Shown in pieces: positions 33,398 through 40,974 of a stretch of DNA of 51,610 nucleotides (position 1 is its first letter; the number at the start of each line of letters is the position of its first letter). The DNA is taken from NCBI GenBank assembly GCA_023256355.1, contig JAGDXJ010000053.1:75957-127566 (forward strand), given 5' to 3'. Position numbers and translations under genes: made by a program. The notes below the pieces were generated by a model. It did not search any database. It saw only the letters and a list, made by a program, of their open reading frames with translations, and was not told where the DNA came from. Origin of the DNA: Nitrososphaerales archaeon. GTDB taxonomy: Archaea; Thermoproteota; Nitrososphaeria; Conexivisphaerales; UBA164.

Positions 33398-34936
33398 TTA
33401 CTTCAGTACTTTTTTACCTAGCTGTGCTGGTTCTAAATTAAATACTATTGTTTTAAGAACGGTCATTTCGTCTATGCTATATCCAACACCTTCTCTTCCT
33501 GTTCCAGAATTTTTATTGCCACCGAATGGGAAATAGCCAAGCCCGTGCTTTGGCATGTCATTTATTGTGACTTCACCAACCTGCAGTCCTTTTGCAACTT
33601 TCCAGAGATCGTAGAAATTATTTCCGAAAACGCAAGAATCCAAACCGTACTCACTCTTTTTAGCCAGATTAAGCGCTTCATCTGCATTGTTAACCTTGTG
33701 TATTGGTATTACAGGTCCAAAAATTTCTTCCCACAATATCCTAGCGTTTTCTGGGACATCATATAAAACTGTCGGCTGTACATAAGTTCCTTCAACGTTC
33801 CCGCCAAGCATCACTTTCGCTCCTTTTTCTACAGCATCATCTATGAGCGATTTTATTCTTTGTGCAGCGTTTTTCGATATAACTGGCCCGACTTTTACAG
33901 AAAGATCAGTTATGGGGTTTCCGATTTTCCATAACTTAGCCTCTTCAACTATAAGCTCGACTAGCTTATCGGCGACTTCTTTGACAGGCAGCACAGCGCT
34001 TATAGCATCGCATCTCTGCCCAGCGTTTGAAAGTGATCCAGCGACTATCTTTTTAGCGGCCATCTTTAAATCGGCATCAGCAAGTACTATACAGTAAGCC
34101 TTTCCTCCAAGCTCTAGATGAAGCTTCTTTATGCCTGCTACCGAACTTATAGATTTGCCGGTTCCAGTACTACCCGTGAAACTTATCATACCAACGTCCT
34201 TATGCGCGGCTAAGGCATTACCTATGACAGAACCAGGTCCTGTAATTGCATTTATTGTACCTTTGGGAAAACCAGCAAGATTGAGGATTTGAACAAACAT
34301 AAGAGTTGATAGCGGAGTTTCAGATGTTGGTTTAACTACTACGCTGTTAGCTGCAAGTAGAGCAGGAATAATCTTAGATGCAGGAATGTAAAGTGGATAG
34401 TTAAACGGACCTATTGCTCCAACAACGCCGATCGGTTCCCGTATGACAAGAGCTATCTTCTGAGCCGTATCTTTTGACCAATCGCCAGGAAGGTATTCCC
34501 CGAAAATTTTCCTTGCGTCCTCCATAGTAAGCTTCATCCTGAGGTAAAGCGATTCAACCTCTCCCTTGGCCCCCTCTTTAGTTTTTCCTCCTTCGAGCAT
34601 CAGAACTTTTATAAAGTCTTCTTGATGTTCCATTAGCAGATGCCTTGCTTCTTCCATCAATTCTATCCTTTCTATTCCAGCTATCTCTCTAATCTTGTAT
34701 TGATTTTCTTTAGCAGATTTTACGGCTAGGTTTACATCATCTACAGACGCCTTATAAACATAACCTATAAGGCTGTCATCCACTGGAGACCTTAAAGCAT
34801 CCTTTTGCGAGCTGTTTATCCATTTTCCATCAATAAAAAACTTAAAGTTCTTTATACCATTTTCAGCTTCAAAAAGCTCGTTGAACTCTTTTGAAAGGTT
34901 CAATTCAGCAATTTTTTCGCTTGATATACTGTTCAT
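33398..34936 (-). CDS. Aldehyde dehydrogenase, GAPN-like (non-phosphorylating glyceraldehyde-3-phosphate dehydrogenase)
   Basis: A 512-residue aldehyde dehydrogenase starting at MNSISSEK (34936); an ATG six residues earlier is less likely. Motifs: GPFNYPLYIPASKI with the catalytic Asn, SFTGSTGTGKSI, LELGGKAY with the general-base Glu, and AGQRCDAIS with the nucleophilic Cys (about residue 309). The AGQRCDAIS and GLGYFPFGGNKNSGTGREG segments are like archaeal GAPN of Sulfolobus and Thermoproteus, which oxidises glyceraldehyde-3-phosphate straight to 3-phosphoglycerate in glycolysis. A related semialdehyde activity is possible. Confidence 0.83.
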   Translation of the reverse strand: MNSISSEKIAELNLSKEFNELFEAENGIKNFKFFIDGKWINSSQKDALRSPVDDSLIGYVYKASVDDVNLAVKSAKENQYKIREIAGIERIELMEEARHLLMEHQEDFIKVLMLEGGKTKEGAKGEVESLYLRMKLTMEDARKIFGEYLPGDWSKDTAQKIALVIREPIGVVGAIGPFNYPLYIPASKIIPALLAANSVVVKPTSETPLSTLMFVQILNLAGFPKGTINAITGPGSVIGNALAAHKDVGMISFTGSTGTGKSISSVAGIKKLHLELGGKAYCIVLADADLKMAAKKIVAGSLSNAGQRCDAISAVLPVKEVADKLVELIVEEAKLWKIGNPITDLSVKVGPVISKNAAQRIKSLIDDAVEKGAKVMLGGNVEGTYVQPTVLYDVPENARILWEEIFGPVIPIHKVNNADEALNLAKKSEYGLDSCVFGNNFYDLWKVAKGLQVGEVTINDMPKHGLGYFPFGGNKNSGTGREGVGYSIDEMTVLKTIVFNLEPAQLGKKVLK

Positions 34937-35037
34937 AATTAATTTACAAATCAAGTATCTTATTTACTTTTATAACATTTTTCACCTTTAAGAATAAAAG
35001 GGGAAAAATTAATATTTATCTTTGAGAAAAATCTTTC

Positions 35038-35406
35038 GTGAAAAAAAGCGGTTTAGGTCCCTTGGAAATAAAAATACTTTCTGCTTTATCAGAGCTTAAA
35101 GAAGGTACAGTAAAACAGGTTTATAACTCGCTTCAAAAAGGTGACAGAAGCATTGCAATTACTACTGTTGCGACAGTTCTTGACAGACTTTTTAAAAAGG
35201 GCCTTGTAGAAAGGAGTTTAATAGACGATGGAAAGCCATCTTATGTTTACAGGGTTTCTTCAAACATATCTAAAAACGAAAAAACCATGTCTTTAGTTAT
35301 AGATTTTCTAAAGGCTTTTAAGGAACCTCTGAAATTTTATTTTGCTTCAAACAGTGATATACCCCCTGATGAGCTAGAAAATATATTTAAGGCATTAGAA
35401 GAATAA
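35038..35406 (+). CDS. BlaI/MecI-like winged-helix repressor
   Basis: A 122-residue protein beginning on GTG. The winged helix spans about 8-75: GPLEIKILSALSELKEGTVKQVYNSL, recognition helix TTVATVLDRLFKKGLV and wing SYVYRV. The rest is a helical dimerisation tail. BlaI-family repressors bind palindromes as dimers and are inactivated by proteolysis triggered by a membrane BlaR-like metalloprotease. The next gene, 1 nt away, encodes just such an M48-type membrane protease. The pair is well known in bacteria and less described in archaea. The signal is unknown; there is no penicillin-binding sensor domain. Confidence 0.8.
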   Translation: MKKSGLGPLEIKILSALSELKEGTVKQVYNSLQKGDRSIAITTVATVLDRLFKKGLVERSLIDDGKPSYVYRVSSNISKNEKTMSLVIDFLKAFKEPLKFYFASNSDIPPDELENIFKALEE

Positions 35407-35407
35407 A

Positions 35408-36349
35408 TTGATTCTAATAACTTTTGTAAAAATCTTTGGATATTTAATAATTCTAAGACCATTGATAATCAAGCTAAGCATTATTATATCTATCATAGGA
35501 CTGTTAAGTTTTTTGTTCTTACGGAAGAATAAGCATTTTATAGGAAAATTGCTAATGGCATTTTCAATGCTTTCCTTGATACCATATATTTTTGTAGATC
35601 TGCGATTTATAATAGGCGAATTTATGATATTTACAAGAGCAGTTCTTTCTGCAAGGATTGACTTTATAGTAATGCTGAAGAGGTTTTGGCTAGTAGAACA
35701 TGATCCTATATTTTGGGGCATTTCTATAAGTGCGTTGATCCTTTTTTATGGCATAACATCGGCGCACAGAAGACCTTCTCTTTTACCGTTAAACGATGAG
35801 GAAACTTTAAAGTCGGTAAATAGTATATCAGGTTTATTAAAAATACCCCCACCGCAGGTTTATATTTTAAATACCGAGGAACCACAGCTTTACACTAACG
35901 CCAACAGATCCAAACCTTACATAGCTATATCTGTAGGCGCTTTTGAAACTTTTAACAGGGACGAACTTATCGCGGCAATAACTCACGAGCTTGCTCATAT
36001 AGCTAATAATGATAATGAAAACTTTTTCTTTTCTTTAATCTCTCTTGTTGGTACTATATTTAATTTTCTAAACATAATAAACCCTTTGTTGATAAAAATA
36101 GAATCAGAATATGCAGCAGATGAATCAGCTGCTAAGATGGTAGGCGTAGAACCCTTAGTAAGTGCTCTTCTTAAAGTATCCGGGATCACACCTAGCTGGC
36201 ATACGGGTAGCGGGTTTGTTCCCTCAAAGTTTGAATTATTACTTTTTACCCCCCCAGTTAAAAAAAGAATAGCTAGGTTATTGAACCTTTATAAAAGAGG
36301 GATTCTACCTAAGCAAGGAGATGTCTTAAAGCTTTTTTATAATTCTTGA
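35408..36349 (+). CDS. M48-family membrane metalloprotease (BlaR-like partner)
   Basis: A 313-residue protein with three or four transmembrane segments in the first 120 residues (about 4-38, 45-63, 68-90 and 102-120) followed by a zinc-protease domain. The zinc motif HELAH is at 193-197 and the third ligand Glu is at about 234 in ESEYAADES. A further hydrophobic stretch is at about 207-225. It begins on TTG 1 nt after the BlaI-like gene, so they are co-expressed. By analogy with BlaR1-BlaI the protease would cleave the repressor on sensing a signal. The absence of an extracytoplasmic sensor domain makes a membrane-state signal more likely. Confidence 0.78.
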   Translation: MILITFVKIFGYLIILRPLIIKLSIIISIIGLLSFLFLRKNKHFIGKLLMAFSMLSLIPYIFVDLRFIIGEFMIFTRAVLSARIDFIVMLKRFWLVEHDPIFWGISISALILFYGITSAHRRPSLLPLNDEETLKSVNSISGLLKIPPPQVYILNTEEPQLYTNANRSKPYIAISVGAFETFNRDELIAAITHELAHIANNDNENFFFSLISLVGTIFNFLNIINPLLIKIESEYAADESAAKMVGVEPLVSALLKVSGITPSWHTGSGFVPSKFELLLFTPPVKKRIARLLNLYKRGILPKQGDVLKLFYNS

Positions 36350-36388
36350 TATTCAATAGAGAGAAAGCAGTCTGGTGTATGTTAGATA

Positions 36389-36790
36389 ATGTTAACAAAT
36401 AGTATAGATGTAGGTAACTGTTATAACATAGGGGAGCTCTTTAGCTTCAGAGCAACTAAAAGAAGAAGTGCTTTTGATAAAATGCGGTTCTTAAAAGAAG
36501 TTTTAAAGAAATGCACAAACAGACAAACATTTATGGTAGACAAGGTTTCCATAATACAGATGTGCTGCTAAAGCTCTTGACCTTGATCATTACCACAAAA
36601 CGTTTGGAAATACAAACAGGATTGAGACGTTCTTTATGACTTTAAAAAAGAAGATCAATATCCTTTCTAACAACATACACAAGAAATAGTATATGCCCTG
36701 AACGCAATGCCGATGTTCTTTTTAAGCAGTTCAAGTTTAATAAAGAAAATAACTTCATTAGGAGGCCAGCATATTTGCGCAATAAAAAAC
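36389..36790 (+). pseudogene. Decayed DDE transposase fragment
   Basis: Broken reading frames that together resemble the middle and end of a DDE transposase. The segment GELFSFRATKRRS followed by FLKEVLKKC, then ALDLDHYHKTFGNTNRIETFFMTLKKKINIL, suggests the last catalytic Glu region of an IS6-like or ISC-type enzyme. Stops and frameshifts occur at several places. The same family left a more N-terminal fragment at 49.0-49.3 kb, with the parallel RELLTIKATRGRS and FLKDLLKKC. No terminal repeats were found around it. Confidence 0.6.
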
Positions 36791-36833
36791 ATAAAAAGAT
36801 AAATTTATTAATGTATAGGCGGTAAATTTAATC

Positions 36834-37508
36834 GTGAATTACGTTCTTTATGATCTCTTGATAACTTTGTTTTTTATTTTATGGGTCTTTTACGTTATTA
36901 CAGTGATTTCTAAAAAGGTTTACAGCTATTCGCTTTCCAAAAATTATGATGAGATTTCTGCAAGATATTTGAGCAGAAAAACAATTCACATACTAGCGGG
37001 AGGAGTCATTGCTGTGTTTGTCCCATTTGTATATAAAGAACCCATAACGCCATTTATTCTAAGCCTTATTTTAACTGTTTTACTTATGTACAACAGAAGA
37101 CAGAAAAAAATGATGGGCTGGTTTCAAGAGGCTGGCAACTTTTATGAAGTAGACTTTACGATCATGTGGGGACTTTCAATACTTGTAGGCTGGTTTTTCG
37201 ATAAAACTCTATGGTTAGGCGTCCTACCAGCTATATACATGTCTGTAGGAGATGGCGTAACTGGAATAGTAAGAATTATCGTATCTAAAAAGAGATACAA
37301 AGGCATTGAAGGGAGTTTGGCTATGTTTATTTCTATATTACCTTTTAGCATCACAATGGGTTATGGTGGATTGATTTCTGCTTTTGCTGGAACTTTGGCC
37401 GAAAAGCAAAATTTTATTGATGACAACGTAGCTGTCCCTGTCGTCTCCCTTTTAATATTGATTTTATTCAGGATAATTTATCCGCAATTGCTAAAAGGAC
37501 TTTATTAA
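36834..37508 (+). CDS. Dolichol-kinase/phosphatidate-cytidylyltransferase-like membrane protein
   Basis: A 224-residue protein with about six or seven transmembrane segments, beginning on GTG. Two features recall the SEC59/DGK1/VTE5 polyprenol- and lipid-kinase family: RKTIHILAGG (about 48-57) and the later MSVGDGVTGIVRIIVSKKRYKGIEGSLAMF (about 136-165; Asp-Gly dyad followed by K-G-x-E-G-S). Such enzymes phosphorylate dolichol, phytol or diacylglycerol using CTP. An archaeal role in dolichyl-phosphate supply for N-glycosylation would fit the agl3-like gene. The substrate is inferred. Confidence 0.68.
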   Translation: MNYVLYDLLITLFFILWVFYVITVISKKVYSYSLSKNYDEISARYLSRKTIHILAGGVIAVFVPFVYKEPITPFILSLILTVLLMYNRRQKKMMGWFQEAGNFYEVDFTIMWGLSILVGWFFDKTLWLGVLPAIYMSVGDGVTGIVRIIVSKKRYKGIEGSLAMFISILPFSITMGYGGLISAFAGTLAEKQNFIDDNVAVPVVSLLILILFRIIYPQLLKGLY

Positions 37509-37522
37509 ATAATTTTTTTATT

Positions 37523-38311
37523 ATGCTATCGATTGAGCTGGCGCAAATAGAAACTAGCAGGGAAAAAGAAAAAAATCTATCTAAAATAGAAAACATCATA
37601 AAAAGTTCTAAAGCTGACATGATTGTATTTCCTGAATTTTCAAACTTTTATGTCTCAGACCTTAAGCCCGAAGAAGTTTATGAGATGGCAGAAACCGACA
37701 ATTCTAACTTTATGGATAAAATAATATCCATCTCGATGGATAATAAAAAGTGGGTTATTATAGGGGTTTATGAAAAAAGTGAGGAATATCCCAAAGTATA
37801 CAGCACTGTTTACGTTATTGAGCCAGAAGGAAAAATTAGAGCTAAATACAGGAAAACACATCTTTTTAGAGCATTAGGTTACGATGAATCATCATATTTA
37901 AAACCTTCTGACAATAGTTTTGTTGTTTTAAAAATAAACGACATTAAACTGGGAATTATGGTTTGTTATGAAGTAAGGTTTCCAGAAATCGCCAGAAGCT
38001 TGGCCTTAAATGGTGCCGAAGTAATAATAATTCCAAGCGCATGGTTAAAAGGTTATAATAAAGAAGATCAATGGATTACTTTAACAAAATCAAGGGCTAT
38101 GGAAAATACAGTTTATGTTTTATCGTCTAACCAAATAGGAAATATTTATACAGGGATAACACTTGCGATAGACCCTGCAGGAATAATAAAGGCGAGAGCG
38201 AGCGAAAACGAAGAAACAATAGAAGTAAAAATAAACAGAGAAAGATTGGATCAGGTCAGAAAATATTTACCTTTACTTAATCAAAGACGTCCTGAGCTTT
38301 ATAAATTATGA
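37523..38311 (+). CDS. Nitrilase-superfamily carbon-nitrogen hydrolase
   Basis: A 262-residue amidohydrolase of the nitrilase fold. The Glu-Lys-Cys triad is E38 in FPEFSNF, K111 in YRKTHLF and C148 in MVCYEVRFPE. That places it with the Nit/omega-amidase-like branches. Omega-amidase, N-carbamoyl amidase or deaminated-glutathione amidase activities are all possible. It begins 14 nt after the dolichol-kinase-like gene on the same strand and is probably co-transcribed. Confidence 0.87.
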   Translation: MLSIELAQIETSREKEKNLSKIENIIKSSKADMIVFPEFSNFYVSDLKPEEVYEMAETDNSNFMDKIISISMDNKKWVIIGVYEKSEEYPKVYSTVYVIEPEGKIRAKYRKTHLFRALGYDESSYLKPSDNSFVVLKINDIKLGIMVCYEVRFPEIARSLALNGAEVIIIPSAWLKGYNKEDQWITLTKSRAMENTVYVLSSNQIGNIYTGITLAIDPAGIIKARASENEETIEVKINRERLDQVRKYLPLLNQRRPELYKL

Positions 38312-38369
38312 TGGTTTTAAAGTAAATATAATAAATAAATGTAATAATATATGTTAATAAAGGTATACC

Positions 38370-38588
38370 ATGCAAGAAGGCCCAAAATGTCCAAAATGCG
38401 GAAAACCCTTATCATATCTTAAAAGGATATGTACCGAATCAACTGAATACGAGCTTTCAGCTGAGGGATGTTATGAAAAAGCTGAAACAAGCGAAGAAAA
38501 ATGTAGTGGATTTGCATGCCCTTTCTGTGGATTTATAATTGCTGAGGATGAGACAAGAGCTATTGAATTCTTAAGAAAAAGCAATTAA
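38370..38588 (+). CDS. Small cysteine-rich (zinc-ribbon-like) protein
   Basis: A 72-residue protein of unknown function. It has C-P-K-C-G at residues 7-11 and C-P-F-C-G near 50-54, plus three other cysteines between them (at IC, GC, KC). The two CxxC pairs would make a zinc ribbon. A charged C-terminal tail follows. The start is an ATG 58 nt after the nitrilase gene with a TATA-like sequence (ataatatatg) at about 38343. It is not LysW, because the C-terminal EDWGE-type tail is missing. Confidence 0.6.
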   Translation: MQEGPKCPKCGKPLSYLKRICTESTEYELSAEGCYEKAETSEEKCSGFACPFCGFIIAEDETRAIEFLRKSN

Positions 38589-38877
38589 CCTTAAAATCAT
38601 GCGCAGAAAAATATGTCCTCGGTTTAATTGATTGTGTCTCTAATTACTGGTAAAGGCTCAATTAATTCGCTTAAATCTAAAAATAGAAGACGGTTTGTCT
38701 TGTCATGCTTTATAATATACTTTTTTAAAACGAACATAAAATTTCTATTCGTCTTTATCCATTTTGCATAAAAAATTGTTTGTCGATCTATAAATTTTCA
38801 TAGAGATAAAAGGTTGAAAAATAAGTTTTGTTGATAAAGATTAAAAGTTCAATCAACAATATCTAAACTACAAAGAG
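38589..38877. other. Intergenic region, no gene seen
   Basis: About 290 bp of AT-rich DNA. A T-rich stretch near 38710-38730 may end the previous transcript. No RNA gene, repeat or reading frame of note is visible. Confidence 0.4.
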
Positions 38878-39384
38878 TTGAATAAGCTGAGGATTTTATT
38901 TATAGTTTTGGTATCGGCTTCTGTTGGCTTAGGTATGATAATATTGATACTTGCTGCTACTACAGAAAAAGCTCCTGATCTCGGAGAATTATTTTTGCAG
39001 CTCCTTACTGGGAAGGCTCCTTCTGATATACCTTTTTTTGTACCTTTATCTTTCCTTCTATTTTTCTTGGCTACTTTAGCAAGTAGCGTAGGTGTAGTTT
39101 ATTTTTTGATAATGCCCGAGATTCAAACTAAAGATATCATTTCAGATAAATCCGAAGATATTCTATCTTTTCTTTTACCTGACGAGAAGAAAATAGTTGA
39201 TATTTTGATAAAACATGATGGTGAATATTTGCAAAAGTTTATTTCGAAAGAAGCCGGTTTTACTAGAGTTAAAACCCATAGGGTCGTGGTAAGGCTTGCT
39301 CAGAGAGGTATCGTTTCTTTGGAAAAACGCGGTAACACAAATATTATCAGGTTGAATATAAAAAATACAAAATCAAAAAAATAA
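38878..39384 (+). CDS. Membrane-anchored winged-helix protein
   Basis: A 168-residue protein starting on TTG. Two transmembrane segments (about 5-27 and 50-78) are followed by a cytoplasmic winged helix: DEKKIVDILIKHDGEYLQKFISKEAGFTRVKTHRVVVRLAQRGIVSL, ending in a wing with IIRLN. This is the build of archaeal membrane-bound transcription regulators, with the DNA-binding part at the C-terminus. The small membrane protein encoded convergently 13 bp away may be unrelated. Signal and target are unknown. Confidence 0.68.
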   Translation: MNKLRILFIVLVSASVGLGMIILILAATTEKAPDLGELFLQLLTGKAPSDIPFFVPLSFLLFFLATLASSVGVVYFLIMPEIQTKDIISDKSEDILSFLLPDEKKIVDILIKHDGEYLQKFISKEAGFTRVKTHRVVVRLAQRGIVSLEKRGNTNIIRLNIKNTKSKK

Positions 39385-39397
39385 ACTAAAGTTTTAT

Positions 39398-39793
39398 TTA
39401 AGAGCCATTATAGGAAAGCGCGAAAGCCCCACCTATTATTCCGAGAATAGCCCCTATTACGAAACCTCCCATTCCAAAAAAACTGAAGATTGAAAAGACT
39501 ATTATTAATATACCCCATGTTGTGCTTTCTGCCGGTTTTGATTTAAGCATAAATGCTGAGATTAACACTATTATGCCTGATACTAGACCTAAAAAGAGCA
39601 TCATACCAAAAGCTAAAGTGGGCCAAGCAAAGAACATCATTCTGTGATATGGTGCAGCTATTAAAAAGAATGGAATCATAAATGATATAAAAATGCTGCT
39701 CAGTATCATGAGTATTCCAGCTATTAAAGATAACGTATATGCTGTTCTCGGATAATTCTGTTGGTTAGTTGACATTTTCATCACCAGGCACAA
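39398..39793 (-). CDS. Small four-helix membrane protein, unknown function
   Basis: A protein of 131 residues, or 125 if it starts at MSTNQ (39775), which I favour because the N-terminal MCLVMK is not typical. Four hydrophobic segments (about 20-40, 52-75, 80-92 and 98-125) are separated by short loops, and the last is glycine-rich (IGAILGIIGGAFAL). It resembles DUF4064-type small membrane proteins in architecture, but I cannot name a family. Convergent with the membrane-bound regulator. Confidence 0.55.
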   Translation of the reverse strand: MCLVMKMSTNQQNYPRTAYTLSLIAGILMILSSIFISFMIPFFLIAAPYHRMMFFAWPTLAFGMMLFLGLVSGIIVLISAFMLKSKPAESTTWGILIIVFSIFSFFGMGGFVIGAILGIIGGAFALSYNGS

Positions 39794-40038
39794 GTTGAAT
39801 ACTTTATCTTTATAGATGTTTCCTGTAACGTTTTAAAGATTTATTTTTGTTATTGCAACAAAAAGCATTTTTTTATTCAGCATATAATATGAAATACAGT
39901 GAAACAATGTGAAACGATTTCTATTCATTCCTTTTAATTTTTTTAAAATCATTGTTTTATGTAACAATAATTTTTTATGCGCGGTAAAAACGCTAATGAT
40001 AAATATAACGTTATTTATTTTAAGGAAGGTTTTGAAAA
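39794..40038. other. AT-rich intergenic region left of the insertion element
   Basis: Holds the promoter of the small membrane protein on the minus strand. Nothing else is seen until the insertion element begins. Confidence 0.4.
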
Positions 40039-40057
40039 CCTAAGTTTTGTGCAAAAT
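40039..40057 (+). repeat. Left terminal inverted repeat
   Basis: The 19 bases cctaagttttgtgcaaaat are exactly complementary to 40667-40685. The immediately preceding tgaaaa recurs just after the right end. Confidence 0.8.
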
Positions 40058-40666
40058 CCTTAGCAAAGTGTATGAAGCAATAGATAAATAAGCAGGCCTC
40101 GCATTTTCCCTCCTGACCTCAATGAACAACCTTTACCCTGCGGAAACGATCCTCAAGATGTACAACGAAAGGCAGAGCATTGAGGCGTTCATAAAAGCAG
40201 ACAGGTCATGGCTCCATAGAACCTGAGGACAAGGAGGTATAACGGGATAAGGCACGTTATCCTGCTTTCTTCCATTGCATTTAACATGATATCGTACTTC
40301 ATCAACTCGGGAATAACAAAGAAGAAAACAGGGGTAAAGGCGTTCGTTGAAAAGCTTTCGTGCGCAAGGGGCTGGTTCATAAGGAAGGGCAACGCAATCG
40401 TTCTGTACTTTTCAGAGGAAACGCCTGTTGTAAAGCAATACCTGAAGTACAGCAGGGGTCCCATGCTTAGATAACTGCAGCCTTGCTCTGGATGGAGGAG
40501 TTTATGGTTAGATGGCAGCGTGCCTGATTCAGTTAACAAAAGCTGATAAGCTGGTTTTTTGCTTGATAAGGCACACAAATCCCTGTCATTGATTTATGCT
40601 GGAATGCAGGTTTGATCAAAAGCCCATACAAATGCACATGGTGCTCTATTCTAAAGTACACTTAGA

Positions 40667-40685
40667 ATTTTGCACAAAACTTAGG
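40667..40685 (-). repeat. Right terminal inverted repeat
   Basis: Perfect inverted copy of the left end at 40039-40057, followed by the repeated tgaaaa (40686-40691). Confidence 0.8.
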
Positions 40686-40691
40686 TGAAAA

Positions 40692-40974
40692 CATATTACG
40701 TGCATCATGGTTTAGACAAGCATTTGCCTTTGTCGTGTCAAGGTTGAAAATTTGGTTTCAGAAATTATGTATGATCCATTACAGAAACACTTTTAAAAAC
40801 CCTAAACAAAATATTTTATTGCTAGTGCATGGCCATGGTGTAAAAGTAAGGTCAGGAGAATAATGAATAAACGTTAAGATGAGGAAACCAGACTTGTCTG
40901 ATATAATGATGACAAAAAAACTCTGATTTTTATGCTTAAAAAACTTTATCTAATACTTGCTATTTAATTTAATC
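40692..40974. other. Intergenic region before tldD
   Basis: Contains an open stretch of about 50 codons (about 40711-40863) without a credible start, whose conceptual peptide WFRQAFAFVVSRLKIWF could be older transposase debris. The TATA-like sequence aaaactttatcta (about 40937-40949) is placed for transcription of tldD. Confidence 0.4.

Larger units (their letters stand above)
40039..40685. mobile_element. Truncated insertion sequence with intact ends
   Basis: A 647-bp unit bounded by perfect 19-bp inverted repeats (cctaagttttgtgcaaaat at 40039-40057, its complement at 40667-40685). It is flanked by the 6-bp direct repeat tgaaaa (40033-40038 and 40686-40691), a likely target duplication. Inside are two frames from the C-terminal part of an IS4-superfamily-like transposase: TSMNNLYPAETILKMYNERQSIEAF in one frame and SSIAFNMISYFINSGITKKKTGVKAFVEKL in another. 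The N-terminal half is missing. It could no longer move on its own but might be mobilised by a complete copy. Confidence 0.78.

Noticed and set aside
38370-38588. LysW carrier protein
   Set aside because: It has zinc-ribbon cysteines but lacks the acidic EDWGE-type C-terminus on which the lysine pathway depends.
40286-40474. Intact small gene inside the insertion element
   Set aside because: It is one frame of the C-terminal half of a broken transposase; the other half is in a different frame.
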